Positions 1-12,296 of a stretch of 64,000 bases of DNA are shown here, piece by piece. The DNA comes from Sipunculus nudus. Its lineage: Eukaryota; Annelida; Sipuncula; Golfingiida; Sipunculidae. A program made the translations under genes and the position numbers. Under the pieces are notes generated by a model, which had not been told where the DNA came from, ran no database searches, and worked only from the letters and a program-made list of their open reading frames with translations. The DNA lies in contig CM049307.1 in assembly GCA_026874595.1 (NCBI GenBank), forward strand, positions 52,325,370 to 52,389,369. The letters are read 5' to 3'. Each line of letters starts with the position of its first letter. Positions within the stretch are counted from its first letter, which is position 1.

Positions 1-148
1 GGGAAAAGGTCCGCAGAGTAATGACGTATCTGTGGATACCAGGGAATACACGGCTTGTCATTTCCTTCACCATGAACAATTTTATCAACCCGTGAACGCT
101 TCCCCTGATACCACCTTCCTCTCGGGTCATTATACTTGCACGAGGATT
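1..148 (-). CDS. Exon 3: kringle-like module, partial at window edge
   Basis: After a TTACAG acceptor the frame that continues exon 2 reads a Lys codon and then SSCKYNDPRGRWYQGKRS, and is open to position 1. It contains a Tyr-x-Gly (YQGK) and a Cys-Ile-Pro-Trp motif 30 residues after the first Cys, then a His-rich stretch and Phe-Pro, as in the first half of a kringle (C1...YxG...CxxW...). The C1-C2 spacing is about eight residues longer than in classic kringles. The second half lies outside the window. Confidence 0.5.
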
Positions 149-1814
149 CTGTAACAAGACGAAAATCATGAATCTGACATGTATGCATTTTGAACTACAT
201 AATGCGTAAACAGAAGCTGAGATAATTATATAGCCTGATTATGATATCGACGGGGAATTTGGGATCTAGTTTAGTGACTTTCCTGATATTTGTGAATTTA
301 AATACAGATAATAAAATACAAGTAATATAAGCATATACTTGAACAGTATAAATACCAAACATTTAGGAATTCGGGAATATATTCCATTAAATATATTAAA
401 TAAATTTACCTCGAGAAGGATTTTCTTCAAAATGAGTAACATCCATTCCTATGTGTTGGTATTTTACAAAGTTTTTAGTTCCAATAGCTCGGGAAACATT
501 TTTCTTTGTTTCATTTATTTTATTGTATCATACGGATATTTTGTGTAAAATGAGTACATGAATATCCACAATAATCATGGTTATATCCTAAATGTATAAC
601 TAGAATATTATAGTAAAAAATAACACATGCGATGTATCATTGTCCCGCAGTAGTCACACACATGAATAACAAAACCTTGAATAATCAAATCCGTTTTTGA
701 ATGAAAACTTGAAATGTTTGTGTTGAAGATGTGTCTGCGGAAACATTTAAATTGTCAAATGTAACTACTTTGTTTTCCTGTTTATTGTTCTATAAGTTAT
801 TCATGACCATTTTCATTGACTGGCCTTCTTCCATAGCTATTATAGCCACGTTGCTAATAAGCGCGAAATACAACTGTTTATAAGGATGATTTGGAAAAGT
901 ATGAGTACAAAATCAAATGATCAAAATGATAACATAGCGAAGAGTTGCCGTACTCAGCAGACATCCTGGTCCCCACTTCTCCCCCTCACACGCGTCACAT
1001 TCCCCGTTGACTGGGTCACATGGTCCGGGACAGTCACAGTCATATCGACACTGCCAGCCAAACCTTTCTGGCGGACATCCTATATATAATAATAAAGTTA
1101 CCTTCAAACCGGATAATAACATCACGAGACATGACCACAATTATATGATAAGGCATTAAATGTGGAAAAATAGGGCACACGGCAAAAAAATATTGCAATA
1201 TGGTTGTCTGGGTAAACAAATATGGAATATTGCATGCTTGAGGACCAACCGGTATATGTTGACTGCCGTTTTAACAAATTCCTTTTGAAACAAATGTTTA
1301 TTGTGACTTATAAACGACAAATGACAGGTAAACAACCATTGGGACACTTTGACTAACACATTTAGAAGAAGAAAAATATGTTCGTCAATGTTCAGTACTA
1401 GAATGTACTTAATGTTTGAAATGTTAAGTGCCGTAAGTCCCTATTAAATCCATGCAATATCAGCATTTGGAGAACATGAAGTGATTGAAATTTTTTATTA
1501 TGGTATAAATGACGTGCAAATGGTCTAAAACATATTTCATTATATTTCATTTTAGCACTTCAATCACCAGAGAGAACATGCATGCAAACTGTCAAACCAT
1601 AAAGGCGTAACGGCTGGCTTAAAATGTTTCATATTACAATATCCTGTTTCAACATCAATTATTTTTTATTATTTTTACAGATAACTTATTCATTGTTTGC
1701 CATTGTTTGTTAACACCAGGTGATGATGGCTGATGATGCTTTACCGTGAGGTCGCAAGGCAGCTTCTGTGAATCTGATGAACACAAAGATCATCACCGCA
1801 AACCTGTAAAACAT
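1..1814 (-). CDS. Secreted EGF-like/kringle-like protein, 5' part of gene (partial)
   Basis: Three minus-strand exons join in phase: 1814-1745, 1079-954 and 148-1, the last running off the window. Translated together they give a hydrophobic signal peptide, a cysteine-rich EGF-like module and the beginning of a kringle-like module. Both introns are phase 1, the usual phase for shuffled extracellular modules. Acceptors are TATAG and TTACAG; donors are GGTAAAG and AGTACGG. The protein would enter the secretory pathway and be secreted or be the ectodomain of a receptor; which of these depends on sequence beyond the window. I cannot name an orthologue. EGF plus kringle occurs in proteases, receptors and many mollusc-specific secreted proteins. 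The modular reading and phase agreement make a real gene likely; the kringle assignment rests on only its first half. Confidence 0.6.
954..1079 (-). CDS. Exon 2: eight-cysteine EGF-like module
   Basis: A 126-base exon, phase 1 on both sides, encodes 42 residues with eight cysteines, including CPPERFGWQCRYDCDC and CEGEKWGPGC. The spacing and the WGPGC ending resemble laminin-type/MEGF-type EGF-like repeats. It is flanked by AG at 1081-1080 and GT at 953-952. Cysteine-rich symmetrical exons of this kind are shuffled between extracellular proteins. Confidence 0.65.
   Translation of the reverse strand, partial: DVRQKGLAGSVDMTVTVPDHVTQSTGNVTRVRGRSGDQDVC
1745..1814 (-). CDS. Exon 1: signal peptide
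   Basis: The ATG at 1814 opens a frame reading MFYRFAVMIFVFIRF then TEAALRPH, ending in the first base of a Gly codon before a GTAAAG donor. The basic residue, hydrophobic core and small residues at Thr-Glu-Ala are typical of a secretory signal peptide, with cleavage probably near TEA|A. A second in-frame Met lies seven codons in. The exon also reads open in another frame, so the choice rests on the signal-peptide pattern and on the phase-1 match with the next exon. Confidence 0.55.
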
Positions 1815-2710
1815 TCAGCAACATCATCACAACCCTACTATATTCCTGTCAGAAAATCACCTTTTATTCATGATCGCAGATCCATAAAAACAATGACTTC
1901 TGCAAGAACGATTGGGACGACACGGGAAGTGGGTTAGGACATTCCTTGTGTCATTAGTTTGACTGATCAAGATAGCTAATCTCCCACACCTTCATGCATT
2001 GCACGTACTTGGTACTTATCTTCATATTATTACTGCTAAGCCTAGAGCCTAAGGCTAGACCCAATTTTGACAAATGCAAGGTTGATTCTTTGAAATATGC
2101 ATATATTAGTTGTATAGTAAGTTAATGTATGATGCATTGGGGAGTATCATGCTTCCAATTATTCAAAGAAGCCTAAATTCATGATATGCAGTTCTATGAA
2201 TACACTTTGATACGGTTAGATAAATATCACTTATATACGGTGATACTAAGCAAAGCATAGTGTGCATCTCTACAAAAATAATGCGCTGGATGAAGTAATC
2301 AATCATTCTCTCTCATACAACCATAGGAATATCAAACATCAGTGTTATTATGTGGGGTTTTTTTTATATTTTCATACCATATGACGTCATATTAACGGAA
2401 TTATATGAATTGCGTTTGGCATCAACCGACAGGTTGATTATTGGTTAAATTGCCCACATAAAGACATTTCACTTTTCAACAAATGTTACGGAAGAAGAGA
2501 TTTTATATACAGACATCAGCTTTCCGGGTCGTTTATCCGTTGTTTAATATTTTAATAGGACTAAAGGAATTTGAGAGAATGAAGAACATCCGCCATTTTC
2601 CCTCACATATTATTTATTGGCTCTTGCAACCCTCCGCCTTGCAAATATAAACTTCTCCCATCCAGTGAGCCTGATTGTCAGATAATGATTTACCTACCTT
2701 TAAAGCTACG
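1815..2710. other. Upstream region of the EGF/kringle gene
   Basis: No coding exon or recognised element was found. The promoter and 5' UTR of the minus-strand secreted-protein gene should lie here, but I see no clear TATA box or defined start site. Confidence 0.3.
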
Positions 2711-2716
2711 TAACAA

Positions 2717-2910
2717 GGGGCGGATCCAGGATTGGGAAAAGGGGGTCATACCCAGTAGAGCTCATAAAACCCTTAAAAAAGTCCCCAGGTCTGAATGGGG
2801 GGGGGTCCAGGCTGTCAAATTTGGTCTGAAACCCTTAAAAAAAGGTTGCGGCGACAGAAAAAGTAAGGGGGGGTCCGGACGCCCTGGATTCCCTACCTGA
2901 ATCCGCTTCT
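2717..2910. mobile_element. Short element with GGCGGATCCAGG ends (MITE-like)
   Basis: The left end reads GGGGCGGATCCAGGATT and the right end reads CCTGAATCCGCTTC on the plus strand, which is an imperfect inverted copy. The interior is G-rich (AAAAGGGGG, GGGGGGGTCC) and has no real coding potential. A related end occurs at 11217-11228. I see no clear target-site duplication, so calling it a MITE is an inference. Confidence 0.4.
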
Positions 2911-3099
2911 GATAACCAAAGTTATCCCTAATGCTGCTCACGGGTATCCGGGGAGGAAAGGTATATATACATAAAAATAAACACACATATATATAATATA
3001 TATACGTGTGTGTTTGTGTGTGTGTGTTTTACCATGAAACATGACATGCTAATTTAAGATATAATGTTATTACTTCTTAATATTATTCCTTTCTTTAGG

Positions 3100-4140
3100 T
3101 GTAAAAGAATCAGCGTTCCAGGACCTTCTAAGGCCAGTTATCAGCAGTTATCAGAAGTCAGCAACATTATAATTGTGGCCGTCTGTTTTAAACGATGCAT
3201 ATAGCGAGTCTTCAACTAAATACATTCAAAATCAACTTTGAATTTATTCTTCAAAAACTGATGGACATCTTCAGCTTTGCTGTTTGGATCTAGACGAGTC
3301 ACAAACAGGGACACGAAGCGTTACCGTCGAGACAACTGGCTGCTCTGAGAGGATGATTTACCAACAACAAAGTTCGTTCGGCATTTTGTTCTCCTAAATA
3401 CTTTCGTGAAACTGTCATCATTTTGTTCATCTGGTACTTCAACAGCTATTTGCCCGGATGGTTCTACTGATTGTTCAGTGATTGCTTCGGCATGTGGCTT
3501 AGAACGATTTGAAGACAGCTAAGTAGGTATTTCGGTTTGGTTGGAAGCAGATCTTTTCTCTTTCGATGAGTGTTTTCTTGAGTGTGAAAGCGGTTTACTC
3601 TCTTTTGACGTGGCTTCTACTACTGTTGCAGCAGTTGTTGGCGCATATCGATAATTTGTGCTTGAATATCAGAGATAACAGTGTCATTAGTCAATTCACA
3701 ATAATCGAATTAGTTTCTCTCATCATGCCCGTGACATCGACGGAGTTCATATCCATAAGAGGTTAACGTGACAGATCTACGGCGTAGAATTGTGGCATCT
3801 TTTCTGCATCTAACTCATGCATCATGATGTCAGCTACTTTCGCGATTCGTTTATTAGTCCCTTTTTTCTAGTTGATTTGTTGCAGGACCGGTATCACATT
3901 TGTTTGGCCCCTTCTACGTCGTCGACATTGTAAAATTCAGCTAATATTTTTTCCCAGGAGATCATGGGGAACAATGACGATTTTGTTGACAATGTAACAC
4001 AGCAATTCGCTATGGATAGTTGTCCCCTCAGTGTATTTGTAGGTGACGATTTACTCGTGCCATCATACATTCTGAGGCCTGGTTAGCGAATTCAGTCGCC
4101 GTATCTTCACTCGTTCCGTCCGATGCAACAGTGTTATGTC
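3100..4140 (-). pseudogene. Decayed retroelement ORF1-like protein
   Basis: Read on the minus strand across frameshifts and stops, this stretch gives pieces of a transposon-type protein in order. These are ELLCYIVNKIVIVPHDLLGK, then FYNVDDVEGAKQ, then RIAKVADIMMHELDAEKMPQ, then a Ser/Lys-rich linker, then VSLFVTRLDPNSKAEDVHQF and LKTRY. This order (N-terminal helical domain, linker, RRM-like segment beginning FVTRL) matches ORF1-type proteins of invertebrate non-LTR elements as I recall them. Several stops (for example after SR and after LLQQ) show it is dead. The reverse transcriptase of such an element was not seen next to it. Confidence 0.45.
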
Positions 4141-7100
4141 TATCGCCGGCGTACACGTGAGGCCATTTAATGCACACACTTTCAAAACATTACAGGTCGT
4201 CATCTATTCGAGTTGCCACGCTACTCTGTTTTTGTTGCAGTTCAAGCATTTGTGATATTTTCCCGTTTTATCCACGTTTTATCATGTTTAACAACAGTCT
4301 CTTTTACGGGTAAACATATTCTCCAGCCTTTATTTTGGCAAAATAGATCACCTGAGCACGACCAGTTCTATTGGGACATTATATCACCTAGTAGTATTGC
4401 CAGTTTTATTTGTTATACTATTTGTGCCACCTAGTTTAGCCACTTTATTACAGCCTTTTATATTACAGTTTTAGTTTACAATCAAAGTTTTTATATTCAG
4501 TCATTAAACTCTTGAAAACATTCGCCTTTCTGAATATATACGCAAATTTGGATAATGAATCTCGAAAATTCCCTAAAAAAAAACTAACATAAAAATGTCA
4601 CATTAAATTTTTTGGATCAATAGATTTGATACTATGTGTGCACATTTGCCATGGACTGCCTCATGTGATCCAGTGATTAAAAATCAACATGATGAATATT
4701 GTGATACCTCAAAAATTGTAAATAATTATCCTTATATGTGTTCTAATCATGCTTATAAGATGAAAGTTCTCTAGGGCACAGTTAAAAACATATGTTTATT
4801 AACCTTCAATAAGAATTGTTTGTCATGCATATGTTATTGACACCTTTTGTTTCCTGAGGTCGGGAGATCACATATGGTATTACATTTCTATTGATGTGTC
4901 ATGGTGCTACAGACTGTGCTCAGCAGCTTAGTGACATGGCACGAGGGTCACTTGGATGCCAAAATTTTTTTGTTAATCACAAAAAGCGCTCTCTGTATCT
5001 CACATTTAAAATTCATACAGAAAATGCGTGCAATCAGTTGAATATAAAATTAAAATTAACCGACTGCAAATGAATGAAGAACCACATACACTGGAACAGA
5101 GCAGATTTGTTTGCTTCTATTTGTTTTATTTTAAATTAAAAACTTTAACTGCCTACCTTAACTTTAACCGTCGATTCATTATGTTGCCTGATGCCAATTA
5201 ATTTTCACATCGGTACACGTTCGATGTACCCGGGTCGGGTGTGGTGAAACCAGGAAGGTTTTCATGTGTATGGCAGTATTACGTAAGATCCGTGTAATAA
5301 GCGATTGTATCAACTACTGATACAAAACCACAGGGGCAATGGTTGAACAGAGGGAAAACTCACCATTACTGCTAAATTATACCTGGAACTGCCTGTTATA
5401 AATAGATTCTCCCACCGTCTCTAAGCCATCTAGGCACATATGATACCGTAACGGCATTTATTCATACGTAAGTCATTAGTTTTTTTCTAAAAAAAAGTCA
5501 AACTACACACATACACACACACATATTTATATATATATACTGACAAATGTGTCTCTCTCTCTCTCTTTCTCTCTTTATATTTATATATATAATTACATGA
5601 TATAATGTATTTACGTCCTAGTAAATCTGTCGTTTACATGTATCAACCCTTTGTAAAGCATATAGGGACACGTTAATATTAAAGAAAATTTTAGCCTGCA
5701 GCGTTTCATCATATAACCAAGAGATTTTTGTTATAAACTTAATCTTAAATCTTTTCATTTAATTTTAAATATATGAATATGATTGATAAAAGGAAGTTAG
5801 ATTTATTTACATTGACGACCAGAACAAAATCGTGGCAATTAAATAAATGATAAACAGGTTTTCTCCTTTTTTCTGGCAATGGGGTATTGTAATACCTTTT
5901 CCCAAACCGACATATGACAGTTATAAGGAAGAATAAGTGCCACGTTCTATTCTGCTGAATATACATAAACCTGTGTCCTGTTTAATATCGGGCCATCACG
6001 CAAAATGAAAGGAAATGCAGACAAGGCCGAATTCAGGTAATTATGTGCTTAGGAGTGTAACTATTTAAACACTTTGTCTTATGATGAGCTTTTATTAAAG
6101 AACGACGTTCATTTAAATGCACACTGTTTCACTCGGAACAGTTTTTTCTGTCATGCAGCATAACCACAAAGCGGGTGACCATGGAAAGGTTTATCTATTT
6201 ATCATACTTCTTAACATTGTGAAGCAGATTTTATAACGGTGCAACGCCCTCATGGCAGTCATATCTGATTAACCTTCAACTCGAGAAAGCTGGATGTGAT
6301 GTTTTCCAATGCGGCTCTACGGTTAAGAATATCATGCCTCGTGTATATCTATTATTGTAACGGTCGCTTCAAATATGTTATCAATAAGAACAAAAAAAAT
6401 ATTCATTTTCAGAAATGCAGGCCTCCGCCATGTGAGCGATCCGCAATGTAGGGTAGTCCGCAACCTTTGTTTTCATTCACTTGAGCCCATATATCCCCAT
6501 GTGCATTGATGCATTAGTTCACCAACCAGTTTGCATGCACTTATTCGGACCATATTCCCATATTCAATTGGCCATATGTGACTATACATTTGTGAATATA
6601 ACTGGAATCAATCATGGGTCAGGATCATGTGCCGAATCCACACAAAAAAATCAAATTGATTTTTCATTTGCCCTTTCCCCGAGGCGGCCTGAAACTTTCA
6701 TGAATTTCCTTTTATGTTTGCATTAGTAACTTAGTAAAGAAAAAAGCACACACAAGCACACACACGAACCGGTATAATGAACGCATAAAGGCGAAGGGTA
6801 TAATTGTGGGCTTATGTACACCCTCGCATCTAATACCAGGGCTCACAGGCCCCGTCGCAGGCATAATTCGAAATGTATGTCATCAGTTATGACCACACTA
6901 TATACCTACAGCTTTGAAAGAAAACTCTTGTGAATGTTTTTAGTACAAAATACCTATCTTATCACAAGTGGAGCCACCTGCAGAGGATAAATCAAATACC
7001 AGTAAGTTGGGTAAAATGCCTGAACAAAACTTGTTTGGAGAGCTGCAACGGCTTCAAAGCTGGTAAATTAGGAGGCTTAACAAACAGAAACATACCGATA

Positions 7101-8160
7101 TAATAGTCCCTTTTTCTTGAGGAAAACGAAAATGCGCACAAAAATGTACCCGAGTTTAACTGGTAATCGTGTTCTTAATTATACCCAGATGTGGCCTAAA
7201 AATAAATAATTAGTCTCATGGAGTGTATTCGTTTAAATCGTGAGCTCATTTCAGGTATACCATTACCAGCTAAAAAAAATTACAAACATCTTGCAGTTAA
7301 ATAAAAAATGCGTAAAGCCAATGCTGAAGAATCAATAACCTTTGTATTGAATTATTTTTTAAATGATTTTTTCATGGTAGGGCCTAATCTCCAATCAGGA
7401 CGTGTAAGAGCAATTAAAAAAATGAATATAATCATAATCTGCCTTGATGGAATAAAATTGCTTTCATGAAGCAAGTTAGAATCAATAAACTATCGAAGAT
7501 CAGATAGACTCAAATCAAAACCAAATATTTATTTATATTTACGTTAATCTTTGATTTAAATACCTTAAAATCCAATCATTATTCCCATCACATTATCCCG
7601 TTTAAAGTGACCACTGCATTTAAAGGGAGGACCCAACCGGTCACAAATTTAAAACCAACATGAAGCGCGCGGTTTTTCTAGTACGTTGCCAGGGACTTCT
7701 TTTTTCTTGAAGCGTATTTATTTAACACGAATGAATATTCATAATTACAATAGTGTTAAGTCTTTTTTGTATTTCTGAAAGTAACAACCTCCCTTGTCTT
7801 TCTCCTCTATAACAAGTATTTTAATTAATTAGATTAATTACTTCCGGCAAGAACTTCCCAGATACCAAAAGGCATTCACGGTTCAGTTGCCCTTCATTCA
7901 GAACGCATCAATTTCGGAAAACATTTTGAGCCCTTGATAATTTACTCATTTCATTCAATTTTATCTTTAAGTTATCTTATGTTATCTTTACGTTGTGTTG
8001 TGTAAGCCTGGATAACAATAAAAGAAAATATATAATAGATAATATAATTTGTACACATTTGATTATACCTTATGCCTGATTAAGGCAAGGCCTTAAGGAC
8101 TATGAGACCTCATGAGGCCCAAATTTGAAAGCACCTAATCCTAAAAACAGTTTAGCTCTT
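4141..8160. other. Intergenic, no gene recognised
   Basis: AT-rich sequence with short microsatellites (TA/CA and CT runs at about 5500-5600; CA-rich at about 6745-6770). A dispersed-repeat fragment lies at about 6480-6800. Apart from these I see no exon, RNA gene or defined element. Confidence 0.4.
6480..6800. repeat. Dispersed repeat fragment related to 60667-60960
   Basis: Both regions share the order 'GGTCA..ATCATGTGC.G.ATCCACAC', then 'TCA..TTTTTCATT.GCCC', then a Gly/Pro-rich-looking stretch, 'TGAAA.TTTCAT' and a run of CACACA-type sequence before the end. The similarity is patchy. This suggests an old dispersed family. Confidence 0.4.
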
Positions 8161-8269
8161 GTATGTATGTATATATATACATATATATATTGTTGTCAAA
8201 ATGGTTGATATGACGCGCCTAGTGTGGTAGTTGCAGTGGTTGTGCTTGTCACTTCTCGCTTTCAGTTAT

Positions 8270-10375
8270 CACAGCTGGCTAGAAACAATGCTAAAACAAG
8301 AGCGTAAGTCTCCCTCTGCCAGTACACATCCTCTCATCTGCGCGTGAAAGGCTGCATCACACCAGAAAGGAAAGCAGACCCCCCCCCCCCCCCCCCCTCC
8401 ATTAACACCAACAGCATACGCAGCCAGCAGAAAGTGGAGAAGTTTGCAAAAGCACTCGTATAATCCCTCCCAGGCACACCTGATGTAAGCACCTACGAAA
8501 GATGGGAACACTTTAGAAACTATCTACAACGTAGCCATGTCCATCTTTGGCAAGAAAACCAGCAAATCAGCAGACTGGTTCCAATCCCACTCTCAGGAAA
8601 TGATACCCCTCATCAAGGAAAAAAGGAACGCGCTGATAGCTTACAAATCTAATCCCAGCAATACCTTTCGGGCTTACCGCAGCAAAGCACAACAGAATGC
8701 TGGCTAACAAGTACTGAGTAGAGCTTGGCTCTAAGATACAGATTGCAGCTGACACAGGCAACATCAAGGGAGTGTATGGTGGAATCAAACAAGTACTGGG
8801 CCCAGCACAGAAGAAAACAGGCCCACTGAAGTCTGCCACAGGTGACATAATCCAGGGCAAACATACAAAATAGAGCGCTGGGTATAGAGCACTACTCCGA
8901 TCTGTATGCCAGGGAGAATCAAGTCTCCGAAGACGCCCTGAATGCCAAGGAGTGCAGGCCTAACCTGGAGGAGCTTGACAGGGAACCAGCCCTAAAAGAG
9001 CTCAAAGAAGCACTGAAATCACTTGAACCTTGGACAGACTGCATCCCTGTCGAGGTCCTGAAGTGCTGTACCGACGCTGCAATCCAAATGCTGCATAACA
9101 TCCTCTGTCTCCGCTGGAAGGTAGGTGAAGTACTTCACGACATGAGGGCTGCCAACATAGGTGACAGGAGCGATTGTAACAAATGTCGCGGCATTTCCCT
9201 CCTCTGCATCACTGGGCAGCTGTTCGCCCAGGTTGCACTGAAGAGGCTTCAGATTTTAGCGAAAGAGTTTACCCAGAGTCCCAGTGTGGCTTCCACGCGA
9301 AAAGGTCAACTGTCGGCATGATCTTTTCCGTCGGGCAATTGCAGGAGAAATGCAGGGAACAAATACATCCACTTTTTATGGCCTTCACAGACCTGACGAA
9401 GGCGTTCGACTTTGTGAGTAGGGGCGGCCTATTCAAGATCCTCCCCAAGCTCCTCAGCATCATAAAGTCCATCCATGACGACATGAAAGGTACCGGGGCA
9501 ATCCGAAGTTCGTTTAAACAATGCTGAGCCCTTTCAATAACCCTGCTCGGCATCTTATTCGCTGTCCTGCTGAAGCATGCTTTTGGATACGCCACCATAG
9601 GTATCTACCTCCGAACCAGGTCAGACGGGAAACTTCAACCTCTCCAGGCTAAGAGCAAAGTCCAAAGTTTTAATTCAACTGAAGTGTGTGTGGGACCTCC
9701 TCTTTGGAGGTGATGCAGCAGTCACCACCCACTCTGCTGAAGACCTGCAAAAGCTCATGTCCTAATTCAGTGCGGCATGTCAGGCCTTCAAACTAACCAT
9801 CAGCCTGAAGATAAGTGATGGGGAAGGATGTGGACACGCCACCGGACATCAGAATCAGAGATTAACAGCGCGAAGTCGTCCACGATTTAGTCTACCTTGG
9901 CTCAACGATCTCCGACTCATTCTCCCTTGAGACTTAGCTGAACAAGCGTATTGGCAAGGCAACCACCACCATGTCCAGGCCGAACAAGAGAGTGTAGAAC
10001 AAGCTGACAGAACACACCAAGATCCAGTTCTACAGAGCCTGTGTTGTTAGCACCTTTTTGTATGGGAGCGAGGCCCAGCAACTAAGCGCCCGACAGGAGC
10101 ACTAGCTAAATGCCTTCCACATGCGCTGTCTTCGCTGCATCTTGGACATCAGTTGGCAGGATAAAGTGCCAGATACTGCTGCCATGAAGAGAGCTGAAAT
10201 TCCCAGCATGTACGCCATAATCAAACAAACACGCATGTGATGGCTCGGACACGTCGTTAGAATGGACGAAGGTCGCATCCGCAAGGATCTCCTTAATGGC
10301 GAACTAGTACAGGTAGCACGCCCCACAAACAAAACCCAACCAGTTAGGCTACATTTCCAGATGAACCATTTGACC
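8270..10375 (+). pseudogene. Decayed non-LTR retrotransposon: reverse transcriptase remnant
   Basis: Translation across frames recovers most of a LINE pol protein. In order: a linker (MSIFGKKTSKSADWF, AYRSKAQQNAG), YSDLYARENQVSEDAL, the fingers motif RGISLLCITGQLFAQ, PESQCGFHAKRSTVGMIFSV, the first catalytic block FTDLTKAFDFVSRGGL, GIYLRTRSDG, then DLLFGGDAAVTTHSAEDLQ at the second catalytic block, and the C-terminal ACVVSTFLYGSEAQQLSARQ and WLGHVVRMDEGRIRKDLLNG. Multiple frameshifts and stops, a deletion before the LLKHAFG segment, and FGGD in place of the F/YADD box make it non-functional. The 5' endonuclease portion is missing (5' truncation). The clade is not resolved here. Confidence 0.85.
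8379..8397. repeat. Poly-C tract inside the LINE remnant
   Basis: Nineteen consecutive C residues, creating a G-quadruplex-capable minus strand. It interrupts the decayed element, so it arose or expanded after insertion. Confidence 0.9.
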
Positions 10376-12290
10376 TAGAGAGTTGAAATTTTTTACAGAC
10401 GTGTTATTTACAATGTAAGAGTGTAGTTTCTAGTTTGGTAGCGATAAAAGTTTTTGAAAAATATTCAAATTACGAAAATGTGACGCCAGCGTTTTCAGCT
10501 CATCAATGAAAACTCAGAGGTAACGAACAAATTAACAAAATTTGGGGTAGGAAGGGTTGGGGGGGGGGGTAGGTTGAGATCCGTGACTGATGTGTGACAG
10601 TTTAAGTCATGTTTATTTTTATTTACCGATCGAGACACGACACATAGGATTTGCCAGTAAGATACCTGTCAGGATTTTTTTAAATCCCTTCAATACTTGA
10701 AGCGGTTCATGTGATTTATATGGATTGAAAAAAATGGGATATGGCGTCAAATAATAAATTCTATAAAACAATATATATCCATCGTTGCTTGATAGTTCGC
10801 GGGACTTTTATGTACTCAGTACCGAATTGTACCAAAAAACTGCGACTCTGCTGTTTAGGGATTGTTGGTAGAGGAATTATTTCCCCCACAGTGGAATGGC
10901 GCTTCTTAATAAACCAATGACTTAAGTATACATGAAGTGAAGAGAGTAGATGGAGTAAATTATAATGCAAGGAATTTTTAGAAAATATATGCACATGAAT
11001 ATTTTTTTGTGAGACAGATATGAAGAAATGAGTACGTTTGCTATGCATGCGTTAATGACCAATTCGTAACGAATTATCTCGGCCATCCAACAATACCTAC
11101 TCTTTTTAAGGGTTTCAAACATATTTTTGCGGCCTCCCCCCTTTTCCTTATTTTTACGGACCTTTTCTTAGGGTTTGTCATAAGTCCTCCAGGGTTTAAC
11201 CCTCCTTTTCCCCCTGGATCCGCCACCATTATACTCATTACATTGCCAACCGAGTTTTCTGATGCACTTTTTTCAGTGTGAAGAAATTTGAGTTGCTGTA
11301 AAGCGCTCTGATCTTCCCATTTTTTACAAAGTCATGGAGAGCTTGGAGATTTTGTTCTGTTTTTATATTTATGTGGCGTATATGAGAGTGAAGAGATGGC
11401 TCCGCTCATGAAAAGTTGGGGGGGGGGGGGGGTCCGAAAAGCTGCGTAGGGGACGGCGCCCCAGCCCGTTTCTTCGCCCAGGGCCCATAATGATGCTACG
11501 ACGGCCATAGGTACCATGACCCTACAAGTGGAGTCTTGTGTTAGCTGGTATTTTTTCATAGAACACAAATTCTTTGTTCATAAAAAAAAGTTTTATTAAT
11601 GAATCCATCAAAAGCTTCAACAACTCTTCTCATTAAGTAAACCTACTGTTGTCACGGACATTATAAATGATGAAAGTACTCCTGTACGTATAAGTCTCCA
11701 TTATTTTCTACTGATATTGTCATTCATTGAACAAACATATATAAAGATATGATTAGGGACCCAATCATATCATCTCCTTGAATTTTATATACTAATTTAA
11801 AATTTAAATCTACTAGAATGAACCAAAAACCTCCATAATCATTGATACACACGTGTTGGTCATTACTTAAACTAAGTAATATATAAAAAAATCCATGATT
11901 GATAATAATTTTTACATATTACATCACTTAACTGCCATGAAAAAAATATTGATACCCTGTGGTCACACAATAAGCCTGGGCTCATAAGTTCCCAGACTAG
12001 ATTGCTAAATAAAAAAAAACACAGTCAAGTACTTAAAATTCAATCCACCTGCGAAATAGAATATATCAGACACTTGTGAAAGCCATTTGTTACCCAGCAA
12101 CCAAATATCACTGGTTTTGTGTGCTGAGAGTGACATATCATACAATTACAATTTTCAAATTATCATAACAGTGATTTGCATGCTGAAAGATTGAACATTT
12201 GTATACCTATACATATATTGAAAATAGTAAAACAAAACTGTACCCTATCCAAGCTTTAACAACAAGGAATATGATGTTAATCAATAAAAG
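10376..12290. other. Intergenic region between LINE remnant and MBOAT7 3' end
   Basis: AT-rich with G runs at about 10559-10571 and 11418-11432 and a GGCGGATCC-type repeat end at 11217-11228. No exon was recognised. Confidence 0.4.
11120..11232 (-). mobile_element. Second GGCGGATCC-type repeat fragment
   Basis: On the minus strand the stretch begins GGTGGCGGATCCAGGGGGAA, matching the end of the 2717-2910 element, followed by similar purine-rich sequence. The other terminus (near TTTTTGCGGCC at 11125) is only weakly related. Confidence 0.35.
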
Positions 12291-12296
12291 TTTATT
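12291..12296 (-). terminator. MBOAT7: Candidate polyadenylation signal for MBOAT7
   Basis: TTTATT on the plus strand reads AATAAA in the gene's direction, about 604 bases after the stop codon. It is the first AATAAA that I find downstream of the stop. Another candidate lies near 11595. Only transcript data would decide. Confidence 0.3.

Noticed and set aside
1746..1937. Plus-strand ORF starting MRSQGSFCESDEHKD
   Set aside because: It is antisense to the signal-peptide exon, has no family resemblance, and lacks splice or promoter context.
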